Shown here one piece after another: positions 63,501-64,000 of a stretch of DNA of 64,000 nucleotides (within the stretch, counting starts at the first letter, position 1; every line of letters starts with the position of its first letter). The notes below the pieces were generated by a model that was not told the origin of the DNA, did no database searches, and worked only from the letters and a program-made list of their open reading frames with translations. The stretch is from Beijerinckiaceae bacterium. Its GTDB lineage: Bacteria > Pseudomonadota > Alphaproteobacteria > Rhizobiales > Beijerinckiaceae. The position numbers were made by a program, and so were the translations under genes. The stretch spans positions 1 through 64,000 of the forward strand of contig JAIETL010000006.1 in NCBI GenBank assembly GCA_019745195.1, given 5' to 3'.

Positions 63501-64000
63501 TCAGCGGATCGGGGCTGCGTATTGCAGGCCGCCCTTGGTCCAGAGCGCGTTCAGGCCGCGGGCGATCTTGAGCTGCGAGGCCATGCCGACATTGCGCTCG
63601 AAGCTCTCGCCGTAATTCCCGACATGCTTGATGATGCGCACGGCCCAGTCGTTGGTCAGGCCGATGGCCTCGCCGAACTTGCCCTCGGTGCCGAGCAGGC
63701 GCTTGATCTCCGGGTTTTCGGACTTCAGCATCTCGTCGAGATTGGCCTTGGTGACGCCGAGCTCCTCGGCGTTCAGCATGGCGTTGTGCGTCCATTTCAC
63801 CACGTCGAACCAGTTGTCGTCGCCATGGCGCACGACCGGGCCTAGCGGCTCCTTGGAGATGATGTCCGGCAGCACGATGTGATCGGCCGGGACGGCGAGC
63901 TTCAGGCGCTGGGCATAGAGACCCGACGAGTCGGTGGTGTAGGCGTCGCAGCGGCCCGATTCATAGGCGGCGATGGTTTCGACCGAGGAGGCGAAGGCGA
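63501..64000 (-). CDS. aapJ: General L-amino acid ABC transporter substrate-binding protein (C-terminal part, cut by window edge)
   Basis: The last 165 or so residues of a periplasmic binding protein. The segment reads SGRCDAYTTDSSGLYAQRLK near the window edge, then VVRHGDDNWFDVVKWTHNAM, LTNDWAVRIIKHVGNYGESF and GLNALWTKGGLQYAAPIR at the end. These match AapJ/BztA-type general amino-acid binding proteins. The signal peptide and first lobe lie beyond position 64000. It is first in the aapJQMP order. Confidence 0.94.
   Translation of the reverse strand, partial: AFASSVETIAAYESGRCDAYTTDSSGLYAQRLKLAVPADHIVLPDIISKEPLGPVVRHGDDNWFDVVKWTHNAMLNAEELGVTKANLDEMLKSENPEIKRLLGTEGKFGEAIGLTNDWAVRIIKHVGNYGESFERNVGMASQLKIARGLNALWTKGGLQYAAPIR

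Overview
The window is GC-rich, densely coded DNA from an alphaproteobacterium, most likely a Hyphomicrobiales member of the Bosea/Methylobacterium type. That placement rests on the general amino-acid ABC operon aapJQMP, an NDUFS4-like complex I subunit beside a tRNA, the purM-purN / perM / hdaA / ppk / ppx / rnd / aspS neighbourhood, and palindromic intergenic repeats of a kind common in this order. The genus is inference. No transposase, integrase, rRNA or CRISPR array is visible.

Layout. 1-9.4 kb: topA (cut by the window edge), a VapBC-type toxin-antitoxin pair behind a near-perfect palindrome, then pyrB, a small membrane gene, a zinc-ligand-less pyrC homologue, plsY and dprA, two tandem paralogous small unknown genes, an AEC-family transporter, a Tyr-rich secreted protein and ruvX. 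9.4-16 kb: an accessory cluster that reads as sulfolactate catabolism. A GntR/UTRA regulator and an orphan TctC-type binding protein face suyA, suyB, a YeiH-type exporter, slcC and comC, with a 14-bp palindrome at the divergence. 16-30 kb: a ParDE-like pair whose toxin frame runs antisense into comC, adenine deaminase, gatC, gatA, a glycine-rich membrane-anchored protein, an RND pump with its adaptor, gatB, two GNAT acetyltransferases and a zinc alcohol dehydrogenase.

30-45 kb: small secreted proteins, a YfcG/YghU-type glutathione transferase, ndk, a divergent MerR / His-rich cation diffusion facilitator pair with a MerR-type promoter, a MipA/OmpV porin-like protein, an orphan molybdopterin oxidoreductase, a WYL regulator overlapping purN-purM, a CDP-alcohol phosphatidyltransferase, an AI-2E family permease, a formylglycine-generating-enzyme-like protein and hdaA. 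44-59 kb: a fatty-acid desaturase, ppk, ppx, rnd, aspS, two related small lipoproteins, a surface-glycan set (glycosyltransferase, methyltransferase, hexapeptide acetyltransferase), a large secreted unknown protein, a DUF192 protein, tRNA-Pro, the NDUFS4-like protein and tRNA-Arg. 59.9-64 kb: aapP, aapM, aapQ and part of aapJ on the minus strand.

The best-supported specialised system is the sulfolactate cluster, placed between ruvX and gatC. Other points to follow up are the apparently inactive PyrC next to PyrB, several families of long inverted repeats sharing CGTCAT...ATGACG ends, an apparent internal deletion in the RND pump, and two pairs of small paralogous unknown genes.
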